From Cryoendolithus antarcticus (lineage: Eukaryota > Ascomycota > Dothideomycetes > Cladosporiales > Cladosporiaceae), in NCBI GenBank assembly GCA_002077065.1, contig NAJO01000022.1, forward strand, positions 310,001-374,000: a stretch of DNA of 64,000 bases, in the 5' to 3' direction. Positions 43,481-54,105 of this stretch are shown here, piece after piece (position 1 is the first letter of the stretch; each line of letters opens with the position of its first letter). Position numbers and translations under genes: made by a program. Under the pieces are notes generated by a model that did not search any database, was not told the origin of the DNA, and worked only from the letters and a program-made list of their open reading frames with translations.

Positions 43481-45478
43481 GTAGCTGGGGTGGCTTCTAT
43501 GTGAGCTCTTCACGAAGTCGTACAGCACATCATATTAATTGAGGACGCCGTGGAGGAGGGTAGCTGACCATAGCACGAAGGACGCTACTCTGGAGATATT
43601 GGACGCAGTGCTAAACAACTAGCACGATCCAGGCGTCCTCAGCGCCTTTAGAGATAGCTACCCTAGGGAGCCTGGGGTTACTGCGACGCATAGAAAATGA
43701 GCCCAAGTCTGTCATGGACGACATAACTTTCCTCAAAGCAAAGCTCGATCCGTCGTTGTGCTTCTGGATCTATCGCATGACGGGCGGGATGGGGTTCGCC
43801 ACTGCAAAGAGTCACAGCGTTAGGCAGAGGCACTGCACTAACGTCCAAGACGATGCACATGGCATACTACGGCAGCATGAAGCGCTTTGCATTGGCATGG
43901 CCGACGAGAAATTGACGCCCGTACACCTCGGATCCCGTATTCAGCAGTTCTTTGCCAGCCTGGGCGTGCGAAGAGTTTCGCACGCTATTCTGTATCAATC
44001 GGAGCACTCACATCAGTGAACGCCGCCAGACTAGGCCGTGTAGAGGCTGACGTGAGCTCGTGCTGTACCTCTCTGTCAACTGTATTCGTCTATTTCTCGT
44101 GCGTATGCTAGAGCGCTTTCGTAGCGATGGTGATCTGCAGCGGCTCTCGCTAAATTCTATACCACACACGAAGCGGAAGACCGCAGTGGCCTATGGGATA
44201 GTCTTTTAGATACAAGATAGCTTCTTGTCAGATGCAGCTACAACGTGGTGCAATACAGCCGCAATCCGAGAGCGTGCCTTCACGTGATGTATGCAAGGAT
44301 CGGTTCGAGACGTCTAGATGACCATGCATCGAGGAGAAGCATGCATGCGTAAGGTCTCCACTTATCTGGTGCCGCATACCGATCTTCTAGACCTATCATA
44401 ACTACCTTCTCACATGTACCAAGGCATGAACCACTGATTCTCATGACTGCACTCGCGCACTGACCATGAGCAAACACAGCTGCTAAAATGTCTCCAAACG
44501 CGTACCTTTGCATCTGACAACGGCCAGTCCACCTGTCATCGCCAAGATTACGAGTGCAATACATACATTGCACGTATCGAGTGTCATCCGACAGGGATCT
44601 GGCCATGCAGACTGCAGCCAACCATGGCGCGACACCAGTTCTACTGCTTAACCTCCGTGCGGCAACGCCAACTCCGACGAATAACATCATCGTCCTGGGC
44701 ACCGCGCAGCAGTCTCTGCGCCACTCATCCTCTATCCGAAATCGCTCGAATCAGGGCCCCACGAATTCACGGCGAAACTCGCCTTTGCTATCAGTGCGTA
44801 ATTTCCTACAATATGCTCACGGCCAGCTTTCTCGGCAATCCCTTCTTGGAACAAGAGGAACACACACGAAGCAAGCGTGGTAAGCTATGTCTCATGAGTA
44901 AATTCAGCCGAGTGTTATTGATCGCGAGATAGCTGATTAGGAGGATGATACGTGCACGCACGGTCATCTTACAGCCAATCTCAACGCCTCCTCTCGCAGA
45001 ACCTTGCTGCACATGCGTTGGCCCAATCTAGTCGTGCATAACCCTGTACTTCTATACTTTTAGAGGCGGCTTGCCGCGCCCAAGGGCCCCTCTTCATGCG
45101 CTAAGACTCGTTATACCTAATCTTTTTCTCGTGCTTCGTAATGAGACTTTACATCCTGATTCCACTACTTCCGCCGCCGGCCGCGTCGCTGGATTCACTG
45201 TGATTTACTGCGGCGCTGACGGGTAAGCATCACTACATTTGTGACTGTATCTGGAAAGCTTTTCGCTCACCAGCGAGCACAAGTCTGCAGATGTGTTCGA
45301 TTCGGGCAGGTCTTACATGATGTGAAACGTTAAGCTGATGATCGCCCAGATTTAAACTGCTGTTACACACCTGCCAAGTCGAAACACCTCTGTTGAGACC
45401 GCCGTCTGATTCTTTGTCATTCACCTATCCTGTCATTGACGTGCTGGCGGTTTGTTGTCGCATGGTATTGCCAGCGCA
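43481..45478. other. Gene-poor stretch, about 2.0 kb
   Basis: ORFs of up to 140 codons (for example 44280..44702 minus and 43714..44019 plus) lack recognisable domains or matching splice sites. No tRNA cloverleaf was found by eye. It should include the promoter of the RGG-rich gene. Confidence 0.35.
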
Positions 45479-47914
45479 ATGGAGCCAGATAGGGAAGCAG
45501 ACGCCGCCGGCGGTCAGCCTGGGGCTGCGCCACCTAGAGATGCTGGCTTTCGAGAGTCGGTCCCACAAAGACCTCACGAACACAGTCGCGTCTCCTCAAT
45601 GACTGGCCAAGAGCAGCAACAGCTCAATGGCCACACCTACCGTCAGCCAACGGACATGGAAATATCTGTGCTCACGCGCCTCGAGCAGCAGGTTGCGTTC
45701 AATTACAACATGATTCAAGGCCATCATCAGGAACTGACCCGTATGAGTGAGGTCGTCACACGACTCCAGCACGATATGGGTGCTGTCATTAGACTTGCCG
45801 AGGAGATGCGCGCTGATGTGCAGAGAGGCCAGCTACGTCCGCCGCCATCGGAGCCGAATCGATACGATCCTCGAGATGTCGAGGTGTTGGCCGCGCAGAT
45901 AGCTACTGTCACCACCCGAGTCAGCCAAGTTGATAATCTCGCTGTGCAACTTGATCTCATGAAGCATCGAATGCATCGCATGGAGCACACGGACCGTGAT
46001 CCTGGCCCTACTCACCGCCCTCCTACTGCACCTGGGCATGGCGACGCGACCCCACATGAGGGTCCGCATGGTCTACCTGGACAGCCTCAAGGCGTACCGA
46101 CTCTACGTGCGAGTGCAGTGCTGGCGCCTGAGCACACACGGCATCCATCGTACATGCAAGCGCCACCGCATCTCGACACGATTTCAGCAACGAGTCAGCA
46201 ACCAGTTCGAGGGCCACCAGGTCAAGACCCACACGCACCACCACCACAGCATCACGGCAACTTCAGGCCTGTTGAAGCTCCACCTGCACCCTCCGGATGG
46301 CGTCCAGCAGAATCGTTTGGTAATCTCGCAGTGCCACCTCCACCATTATCAGGCCAGCCTCTCCGTCCAAGCGCTCTCGATCCCGAAACCGCCTCAAGCG
46401 GCTGGGCTTCCATCAATCACACCCAAAATATCAAACGCGCCTACGAAGACCGTCGCTCCCCACACGAAGGCTCTCATACCGACTCGCCTAAACGGCCCAA
46501 GCTCGCGCCGCTCAAGCCAAGAAGCAGCTACGGCGACGAGACGCCCCAGCACAGCTACCCTCACTCTGCCCAGCCAGGCGAATACACTTCCCAAGCTCGT
46601 CCTCGTCTCGGTTCTGGTGACGGACAGGCTCATCTCATGCCCACCCCAGCTTCAGCTAACAGCGCGATGCCATCCCATTCGTACCGCTTCATTACTTCCA
46701 CTGGTCAACCGCCAGATCACCTGCAACAAGACCCATGGCGCCATCAGGAGATCAAACAGGAGCCAGTACCTACGTCCTCAGCCCGCCTCGCAGCCGAGCC
46801 ACCCGCCCCGCCAACCCGCGGTCGAGGCAGCAGAGGTGGCGGACGTGGCTCCCGAGGTGGGCGAGGCGGCAAAGGAAGCCGCGGTGGTGCAGGTGCCAAC
46901 AGCGCCTCTGCTACCCGTGCAGCTCCAACACCAGAGCAGGTCGAGCTAGCCGCCAACGTCCCGCCAGAGTGGCGAGAGATGATACAATCCGGCACTCACA
47001 CCTCGCCGACGAATGGTGGCAAACTCATCGCCCGGCATCCATTTTCACCTTCGGAAGCTGCGCGCGGCGTGCCGCTTGAGCTCGTCTCGCAACCTCCAAT
47101 GCCTGGCCACCAGTCTCAGCCCCTCTCAGCGATGGACATGGAGTCGCCAGCAACTCCGCTCGGTGGCTCAGCGGATGGCGGTGAAGGCAGTATACACAGC
47201 GCTAGCAAGAAGTCCCGGAGTAAACCAATCCGCAACTCCGAAGGTGTGCTCATCCGGAAGGACGGCCGTCCGGACATGCGCTCCGTATCGTCTGCTAACA
47301 ACTTACGCAAAGTTCATGCGAAGAAAGAGGCTGAGCGTATTTCTGGCGTTCGAGGCTCTTCTGAGGAGGGTGAAGGTGAGGGAGACGTGGAGGAAGGTTA
47401 TGAGAGTGGAGAGGACGTTGTTGACAGGGAGAGACGTGCGGACGGGATTGTCGGCGAGAAGAAGGCAGAAGAAGCTGAGAGTTATGATCCCGCTACGAGG
47501 GACAAAGTGGAGAAGCACCGCGAGATGATGAGTATGATGTTTACGCATCCGCAGAGGAGTGCTGAGACGTGGTTCCCAAGAGGTGGTGAGGAGGCAGCGA
47601 TTCTCGGTGCGGAGGCACACGAAGCCGAAGCCGAAGCCGACGACACTACGGCTCAAGTCGAGGAGATGGAAGAAGAGGGCGCGGACATCTCAGATGGGAG
47701 TGGTGAGAAGGCTGATGTTAGTGCGAGTGCTGGGGCTAGCGAGCTTACGCCACTTGAAAGTGCAGAGGAGACTGCAGTGCCGACCGAAGCTCCCAAACAC
47801 GATATGTCGGACCACACTCGCGAGGAGGAGCTCGCGGTGAAAGAAAGTGGGCCGCATGAGAGGCCAGCAGTGGAAGCTGAGAGGATTGAGGAGGCGATCA
47901 TGCAGGATGTCTAG
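45479..47914 (+). CDS. RGG-box hypothetical protein, probably nuclear
   Basis: This single exon encodes 811 aa from the ATG at 45479; the open frame extends nine codons further only from a TTG. Residues about 55-170 form a coiled-coil region (ISVLTRLEQQVAFNYNMIQ, VVTRLQHDMGAVIRLAEEMR). A long Pro/His-rich linker follows, then an RGG/GRG box near residues 450-470 (TRGRGSRGGGRGSRGGRGGK), a typical RNA-binding and arginine-methylation segment. Downstream are VPPEWREMIQSG, a conserved-looking basic block (IRNSEGVLIRKDGRPDMRS), and MMSMMFTHPQRSAETWFPRG. The tail is highly acidic. I recall unnamed Dothideomycete proteins of this layout; function unknown. The G/C-rich RGG stretch gives long ORFs in other frames that are not genes. 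Confidence 0.78.
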   Translation: MEPDREADAAGGQPGAAPPRDAGFRESVPQRPHEHSRVSSMTGQEQQQLNGHTYRQPTDMEISVLTRLEQQVAFNYNMIQGHHQELTRMSEVVTRLQHDMGAVIRLAEEMRADVQRGQLRPPPSEPNRYDPRDVEVLAAQIATVTTRVSQVDNLAVQLDLMKHRMHRMEHTDRDPGPTHRPPTAPGHGDATPHEGPHGLPGQPQGVPTLRASAVLAPEHTRHPSYMQAPPHLDTISATSQQPVRGPPGQDPHAPPPQHHGNFRPVEAPPAPSGWRPAESFGNLAVPPPPLSGQPLRPSALDPETASSGWASINHTQNIKRAYEDRRSPHEGSHTDSPKRPKLAPLKPRSSYGDETPQHSYPHSAQPGEYTSQARPRLGSGDGQAHLMPTPASANSAMPSHSYRFITSTGQPPDHLQQDPWRHQEIKQEPVPTSSARLAAEPPAPPTRGRGSRGGGRGSRGGRGGKGSRGGAGANSASATRAAPTPEQVELAANVPPEWREMIQSGTHTSPTNGGKLIARHPFSPSEAARGVPLELVSQPPMPGHQSQPLSAMDMESPATPLGGSADGGEGSIHSASKKSRSKPIRNSEGVLIRKDGRPDMRSVSSANNLRKVHAKKEAERISGVRGSSEEGEGEGDVEEGYESGEDVVDRERRADGIVGEKKAEEAESYDPATRDKVEKHREMMSMMFTHPQRSAETWFPRGGEEAAILGAEAHEAEAEADDTTAQVEEMEEEGADISDGSGEKADVSASAGASELTPLESAEETAVPTEAPKHDMSDHTREEELAVKESGPHERPAVEAERIEEAIMQDV

Positions 47915-48094
47915 GCAATGATGAGAATCATCGCAGAACTAGTCAATGCGAAGGCTTGGCCACTGCACTTGTTCGAATCTATGCGTACATTCTCCCCGGT
48001 GAGCTACGTCTTCCACATCACGTCACGTGCGTCTTTGTAGCGAACTTCATACATCACCCTTTTTCGAGCCGACAAAGCCAACCTTCTCTTATGC

Positions 48095-50314
48095 TTATTT
48101 GACCACCAAGAACCCCACTCCCCGCCTAGCCTCCGCAGCTGCCTCCCTCAACTTCTGCTCCTCCACATCTGTCCACCGGACACTCAAATCATCCCACTTC
48201 TTGACTTTGTACTCCTCCTTGAACTGCTTCTGCAACTCCTGCATCTCTCTCAGCTCTTTCGGATCGCCAGACCCAGAGAACACTATCAAAGCCGTACAGG
48301 GCGGGAGTGAGTCGCAGAGTTGCTGGATGAGTGTGGTGGTTTGTGCGACGACGGCGGCGAGTGAGGCGTGCGGCGATGTTGTCTCAGAGGGAGACCAGCC
48401 GCGGAAGTATTCGAGCTCGCGGAGGCGGCCGAAGACAAAGTCCACGCCGTTGCGGATCGCTGTGTCTGGCGACTCCAGATCGCCGGCTACCGCGCGCTGA
48501 ATGCCAGCTATGACCTCTGCGTCGTTTGAGCAGGAGATCGCCAATGCCGCGTGTTGGCCGAATCCGCGGGAGAGAACGCCATGATCTATGTAGGCGCCAG
48601 AACGGAACTCATCCGGACCCATTGGGTTGGCCTTGTCTCTCTTCGGCCTCAGAGCACGGCCGAGCCGTTTATAGAGGCTCTCGGCGGATGCTTCGGGTGT
48701 GCCCCAGAGCTTGCCTTTCTCGCATTTCTGTTTCACAAGATCGAGACAAGCTTTGGCATCTTCAATGCTGTCGTGTCCGGTCTTGCCATGGCCAGCTTGG
48801 ATCTCGCGCGAAAGGTACTTCTGTGACAGCCATTTTAGAGACGACTTTAGTGGTGGGCCACGTGGGTGAGGGTACAAGAGTGACGTGTCGATTATGAAGG
48901 GGTGGGTGAGGTGGAGGGCGTTGAGATCGGCGTTTAGGCTGTGGCCTATGAGGATTGTGTAGGGAGTGAGGACCTCAAGCAGCTTGGTCTGGATATCTGA
49001 TAGGGTGGTTGTGACCCCAGAGAGGAGCTCAGGAGTGATACCGGAGTAGGGCGTGAGGTAGTTGGTGATCGGATCCGAGGGTTTGACGAGCTCGTCGAGG
49101 ACTGCGGTACCGTCCCAATCTACTACAGAGACGCGAGTGAGGCTAAACACTTGTGGAGTAACGCCGACAGGAGACGTGATGCACATCTCGCAGTCCATAG
49201 CCAGAATGTGACGGCCGGCTGTTACTGCGCCGGCTTCTATGAGGTGCTCTGGAGGATTGCCGTCTGCGAGGGTCGCTAATTGACGTGTGTCGACCCAGCC
49301 GTGATCTGTGGAGGTTTCGTGCTTCTCTCGTAGTGCACTATGAATGGCGGCAAGCTTCTCGTCATCTGCGAAGTGAGCGGGGTGCACCACGTACCTCTCA
49401 TCGAGCAGCTCGTCTGTAGTAGCAAGAAGTTCGGTCACGAGCGTGCGCTGGTTCTTCCAGGTCTTGCTTTCGGCGGGTGGCTTAGCACCCTTCCAGTCCT
49501 TCTCCTCCTTAGGCTTCGGTATTGGTGCAATGAGTAGCGAGTGCATTGGTGAGTGCATCTTGGCGTACTTCTCATCACCCGGAGTCTTCACGGGCCAGAT
49601 GTGCTCGAAGACACGACCAAGAGGCTGCAATGGCTGAGGTAAGCTGTCGGGCTCCAATCTCGTCGGGTAGTAGTCATCAGGCGAGTTATTGAGCTTGCGA
49701 CGCTTCTGCGGTGGCTGGGACGATGGATATGCGTGCTTCACTTCAACGCCATCTGCTGGCAGGTCTGTCGCCAGACTCGACATGTCTTTCTGCAGCTGAT
49801 CGCCGTCACCACCGCTGGCAGGGATGTGAAGGCCATTCGAGGAAGTTGAGTCCTCGCCAGCCACCGCGTGTGCCTCTGGCTCAAGCGCTATCGAGCCATC
49901 AAACATGCCAGCTTCAAGACCCGGCACCATGAGCACCACCACTCGCCTCAGATTCGCGTGGTGTCTAACAGAACACCATTGTGGTCCAGTGCCGTGGGCA
50001 AGCGTGTACAATATCAAGTTCTGCAAGTCACTGATCTTGACCATACTCTGCAGTCTGGCCTGCGACGAATGGGTGATGGAGGGATAGTTGCCCTTCTCCT
50101 TAGTCGGCTCTTTCTTCAATCTCTTCTGCCGCTTCGAGCCAGCGACCTCCCAATCGCCACCATCGTCCGCCTTGCCATTGAGCTGGACGTCCTCGTCCAT
50201 GGCTATTGAGGACTCGGCTGGCAATTGCTGAGAGTCGCGGACTTGCGCAAGCGTCTGAGCCACGCCACTGTTATGCGCGCGCTCTTCCCTATACTCTCTC
50301 TTGCGTTTCGCCAT
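48095..50314 (-). CDS. REX1: RNA exonuclease Rex1/Rnh70, DEDDh family
   Basis: This single exon encodes 739 aa from the ATG at 50314 (MAKRKREYREE); the frame is open 38 codons upstream, but the basic, nuclear-targeting-like start at 50314 fits orthologues better. Rex1 trims the 3' ends of 5S and 25S rRNA and some tRNAs in the nucleus. Exonuclease motifs: ExoI LAMDCEMC (about residue 371), ExoII ILIGHSLNADLNAL, and ExoIII HDSIEDAKACLDLV, completing the D-E-D-D plus His set. SLLYPHPRGPPLKSSLKWLSQKYL is a family block. The N-terminal part has a nucleolar-like basic stretch (KRQKRLKKEPTKEK). The 3' end is convergent with the RGG-rich gene, 180 bp apart. Confidence 0.92.
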   Translation of the reverse strand: MAKRKREYREERAHNSGVAQTLAQVRDSQQLPAESSIAMDEDVQLNGKADDGGDWEVAGSKRQKRLKKEPTKEKGNYPSITHSSQARLQSMVKISDLQNLILYTLAHGTGPQWCSVRHHANLRRVVVLMVPGLEAGMFDGSIALEPEAHAVAGEDSTSSNGLHIPASGGDGDQLQKDMSSLATDLPADGVEVKHAYPSSQPPQKRRKLNNSPDDYYPTRLEPDSLPQPLQPLGRVFEHIWPVKTPGDEKYAKMHSPMHSLLIAPIPKPKEEKDWKGAKPPAESKTWKNQRTLVTELLATTDELLDERYVVHPAHFADDEKLAAIHSALREKHETSTDHGWVDTRQLATLADGNPPEHLIEAGAVTAGRHILAMDCEMCITSPVGVTPQVFSLTRVSVVDWDGTAVLDELVKPSDPITNYLTPYSGITPELLSGVTTTLSDIQTKLLEVLTPYTILIGHSLNADLNALHLTHPFIIDTSLLYPHPRGPPLKSSLKWLSQKYLSREIQAGHGKTGHDSIEDAKACLDLVKQKCEKGKLWGTPEASAESLYKRLGRALRPKRDKANPMGPDEFRSGAYIDHGVLSRGFGQHAALAISCSNDAEVIAGIQRAVAGDLESPDTAIRNGVDFVFGRLRELEYFRGWSPSETTSPHASLAAVVAQTTTLIQQLCDSLPPCTALIVFSGSGDPKELREMQELQKQFKEEYKVKKWDDLSVRWTDVEEQKLREAAAEARRGVGFLVVK

Positions 50315-50622
50315 GTTGTGTGCGTGTGTGTGAAATTCTCTATACAACACGTCAAGCCTCGGACTGCAAATCATCCAAATCGGTAAGCTCGATCTAGCCG
50401 ACGCTAGCGAAAGTCGCCCACCCACCACCGCATATCTATCTTAGTGAAATGAGTTCCATGAACCTCACAACCCATCGCCATGCAAGTGATGATGCACTGA
50501 TCACAGTAAAATGACCAGGGGTGTGTGATTCGGGCTGACTGGTAGTGAGGCTCTGGAAATCTCCTACCGTTGGTCTACGCAAGACACCTCAAGTACAGAG
50601 TTGTTGGAGGGAGCTTATCATT

Positions 50623-52215
50623 CTATGTCTGTCCGCTATACAACGCATCCATACGAATCTTCCCGAGCTCTCCATGCCTCTCAGACGTCCCGGCATGCCT
50701 GATACCATCGCGGATATCTCGTCACTTGTCTCCCCAGTACAGCTTTTCGACCTTCCCCACACCCCAATCATCGATCAAGTCAGCGAGCGTCTGGATGTGA
50801 CCCCACGTGGAAGGTATGGCGCCCTTCGGACGATGCCATGCCAACACTGTAGCAAAGACCGCGACCACTAGTGCTCCACCGGCAAGGCCGGCGGTGTATG
50901 GTGGATCCATGAGACCGAATACGTACCCGGTGTCATCGCCGTACAGTTCTGAGACACTGTTGCCAAATAGCCAATGGATGATGGGTTTGAGCAAGTACAA
51001 GCCCACGGACTGCCAAGATGTTGCGGCAGCTCTGATAGAGTTGTAGGCTTTTGGCGCGCCTGTCGCAGACTCGCGTTGACTCCTGTCGCGAGGAGAGGGG
51101 TATGCATGCCGCCAAGTCACTTCATCGCGCGAGCGATTGACGAGCATTTCCACGCTATGCAGGCCGAGAGTGGCAAATATCTGCATTGCGCCGATAAGAA
51201 GCGTGCCGCACAATAGAGACACTGCAGGATTCGTGGTGAGATATACCGAAGTAAAACCGTCTGGCCATCCGTTCAAGTTTGTGAGGGAGGTACCGATAGT
51301 CCAGGCGACGACTGCGGGACAGAGTAGCCACACTAGTAGTAGGACGTAGTGTGCGGACGGATCAGTCATTCTCAGGGAAGGCTGTACTGTCTGAGGCTGT
51401 GTTGGCTGACAGTCGGTATATTTAGTGGCGTGCGTAGAAAGCATGCAACGCTGGTCTCGATGACGAGTCCGAGGCTCGGTCTGCAGACAGGCAAGCGTTA
51501 TAGTCAGAACATTAGAGCTCCACGTCGGTATCCTTGCGCCATGCTGGTAGAAGCAAAGATGAGCTATGCCTGCCTGTGTCAGTAGACCGAACGCCATGAC
51601 CAGCAAAGCCATGCCGTTGACCATGACACCTCGGGCAGGTATCGGGCTATAGTAGCGAGGATCCGCTACTACCAGGAGTACCTGCGATGCGGCCGTATAG
51701 GTGGTTATGAGCGCAGCGCTTGAGACGCCGTTGACGTACCAGATATTGGCGGCGGAACTGTTGGCTTGTGTAAACAATCGTAGATTCGAGCTATATCTAA
51801 GACGTCCTTGTCTGTGCAACGCCCAACGCAGGGACACGGTGTGGATGCAGCCCAGGATCTCAGTGCATATCGTGATAGCGCCATTCAAGATGAGATCAAT
51901 GACTGTGCGTGAGACTGGCCCGATACCTGCGACGTGTAACAGCCAGGGAGCGTGCTCGTAAGATACCGACTGGTCTTGCTGCTTGTCACCCCTGGTGCTA
52001 GCGTATATATACATCGATAACGCGAAGCACAGCAAACTCAAGCCATAGCTGATCGCTACGCCTAATATGCATAGCTTACGGATAGAGAGGGATTGGTCGT
52101 AGGGCGGTAGCGTTCGAGTCTGCTCGGACGAAGTATGTCGGTCGGCAAGTGGCTGTTGCTCGTCCAGCTCGGCACTGTCGTGAATGACCTGTCTTTTCGT
52201 GGTAGCCACATACAT
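50623..52215 (-). CDS. Fungal multi-pass membrane protein; TGA before a conserved-looking tail
   Basis: The main frame runs 52215..50722 (497 aa, ending YWGDK then TGA). It has six or more hydrophobic helices, including a first near residue 50 (LCILGVAISYGLSLLCFALSM), and an AGTCxxP-less C-terminal loop with IDDWGVGKVEKLYWGDK. After the TGA at 50722-50724 the same frame continues for 32 codons to a TAG at 50623. This extra part includes IRHAGTSE and KIRMDALYSG, which match my memory of the normal C-terminus of this fungal membrane family (WGDKG...RHAGTS...IRMDALYAG). So the protein looks truncated by a single nonsense codon or made by readthrough. Molecular function is unknown. Confidence 0.7.
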
Positions 52216-52964
52216 CTTGGTCCATGGGTCCCATAAAGCGACGAGCGATTAGCATACCGTTGTCAATACTTGAATGATGTTGAGATGTTCAGGCGCTTGA
52301 AGGATGCGACCTGCATCATCGTGGCTGAACTCTATGAGGCATAAGATCGGCGTGTCGGGCTTCTGTGCGCCAGATGATCTTGCAGGGATCTTCTGGGAGG
52401 TGATGTTGACACGCGCTGCTCGTGTGGCTGTTGAATAGCTCGACCGTGAGAGGTGATCCTACATACTTGATTGTACCCTACAGTCGCTAGGCCTTGATCT
52501 CGCGGACCGTTTCCGTGTCGATCCCGAAAGGCCAAGGGTCAACACGCTACAACCCAACAACAGGATATCGATCCTCCTGATATGTAAGGCTTGACTATTG
52601 TGTACCTCGCTCCGCGTGTCTCTCAGTGACTTTCTCTAGTCAATTTCGCTTACGCAGCTCGGTTTACACGCGCAAAAGCGCTCTGACGAAGCTGAGGAGA
52701 AGAGTACCCACACAGCTCCGTGGTCACTATCGGACTGTATGCCATTGAACAATGGGCCGTCAGTTTCCATGGCACAGGCTACGCATGTTGAGACTTCTGG
52801 AACAAATGCACTGGAGATCGATCATGCTCGCCGACGTCTGCTGTCTTGAAATTGTTACTACAGATCGCGAACGCCTGGCAAACGATCATCTGCTGCACGC
52901 AGCCCCCGGCCATCACTACCGTACTGCAATGTCACCATAACCTGCCCTGCTTCGTAGCAGTCGC
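52216..52964. other. Intergenic stretch, 749 bp
   Basis: This lies between the membrane protein start (minus) and the 3' end of the micro-exon gene (minus). It holds the membrane-protein promoter and the peptide-gene terminator. No coding signal was found. Confidence 0.4.
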
Positions 52965-53956
52965 CTACTCCGCTGGTGCTGGTGCCGCCTCAGGCGCAGC
53001 TTCGGGAAAGGCCTCAGGCTCGGCCTCGCGAGGGTACGATCCGTAGCTGGACTCCTGGTCAGTACGATGCGCGTCCGTTACAGCCTGGGCACTTAGATGA
53101 CCACTTACCTGCCATATTTGCCGTATGCGCCGTAGTTGCCTGGACACGAAGATTCAGCAGTTGCACACCTGCACTACACGGCGTAACGCTGACCGTAGTT
53201 GCCTGCACGGTTCGTCAGCGTCCGACGCTCTCTGCTCGTGTATGATCACTCACCATAGTTGGCTCGCTTGGACTTGATGCTGAAGATAAGGTCCTCGAGG
53301 GCCGCCAAATCGGCATCCGCCTCGGCCTCAGGATTTGGCGCGGCTTCACGGACGGCGTTCTTGGGATAGTTGCTGTCTGTGCAGCAGGATGTCAGCCTCC
53401 CGGTCTGGAAAGCAACCACAGGTGAAGTGCTCTGGAAATCAGCTCACATGTGCCATATTTGCCGTCTATCGTCTGATGTTAGCCTTGTGCGCCTGGTCCA
53501 GTGCGCGGAGCAAGCGATTGCGAGGGTCTCTTACAATTTCCATACTGTTCACGCCAGGCGAGTGATTAGCGATGCTCGGTGCCCGTCGCAGCTAGGACCT
53601 TACATTTCCGTACTGCACAGCGAATGGTCAGCAAATTCATAATCGGTTCCGCATGGGAGCGCTAGACTCACATTGCCATAGCCTGGTGCTGGAGCAGCCG
53701 CTGCCTCGCGGGCGGCTAGCTTCGGGTAGGTGCCATCTGCCGGTGGTCACTCAGCATCGCTGCATGTGAGAAAGAGAGTCGGAAGCACTCACAGCTGCCG
53801 TATTTTCCGTCTGTTTGCCACAATTTAGTGTCGGTTCTCGATTCGCTGGTCCTGCCAGGATTTACTCACATTTGCCATACTGTTGCGGTCCGATCTCATG
53901 TCAGATGGCCTGTATTTCCTGGGCCTCGACGAATGGTGCGGACTCACGTTGCCATA
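52965..53956 (-). repeat. Tandem micro-exon cassette, two full and one fused copy
   Basis: Exon lengths repeat in order. Unit 1 (53956..53672) has 9, 10, 18 and 65 nt. Unit 2 (53612..53254) has 9, 10, 18 and 123 nt. Unit 3 (53202..52965) has 9, 31 and 82 nt, as if the 10- and 18-nt exons had fused. Intron phases match between units 1 and 2 at every border within the cassette. The encoded units share the order YGN, YGx, YGKYGx, YxxYP(K), then Arg-Glu-Ala. The introns have diverged strongly in sequence while the exons remained alike, implying old duplication with selection on the peptide. Confidence 0.75.
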
Positions 53957-54105
53957 CTGGGCCGGACGTCAGTTCCACGCTAGACAGGAGACCGGATTAA
54001 GTATCCACATACATTTCCATAGCCCTGTGGCTCGGCTGCTGGGACTGGAGACGCAAGTGCGCCAACGCCAAGGGCGAGCGCGATGATCGAGAAGCTAGCC
54101 TTCAT
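52965..54105 (-). CDS. Secreted Tyr-Gly repeat peptide precursor with micro-exons (candidate RiPP/Kex2-processed repeat precursor)
   Basis: Twelve exons fit one frame: 54105..54013, 53956..53948, 53879..53870, 53810..53793, 53736..53672, 53612..53604, 53544..53535, 53465..53448, 53376..53254, 53202..53194, 53139..53109 and 53046..52965. They sum to 477 nt (158 aa plus stop). The eleven introns are 51-71 bp; ten donors are GTRNGN types such as GTGAGT, one is a weaker GTCAGC (intron 10), and several show CTGAC/CTAAC branch sites. Exon 1 encodes a signal peptide (MKASFSIIALALGVGALA). The micro-exons encode YGN, YGK, YGKYGS and YGKYGT pieces; longer exons add YPK followed by an R-E-A and Glu/Ala/Pro-rich spacers, and one Lys-Arg site (SKRANYG). 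This is the layout of Kex2-processed repeat proteins and dikaritin-type precursors. It is divergent from a UstYa-family gene. The product and bioactivity are unknown; a structural or adhesive peptide is the alternative. Confidence 0.78.

Noticed and set aside
43714..44019. 101-codon plus-strand ORF as a gene
   Set aside because: No recognisable motif, no splice partners, and other ORFs of similar size overlap it.
45996..46949. 317-codon ORF in another frame inside the RGG-rich gene
   Set aside because: It depends on the repetitive GC-rich coding frame of the 811-aa protein and shows only His/Gln/Arg runs.
53000..54100. Treating the YG region as separate short ORFs or non-coding DNA
   Set aside because: The regular splice signals, constant intron lengths, shared cassette lengths and exact codon total make one spliced gene far more likely.
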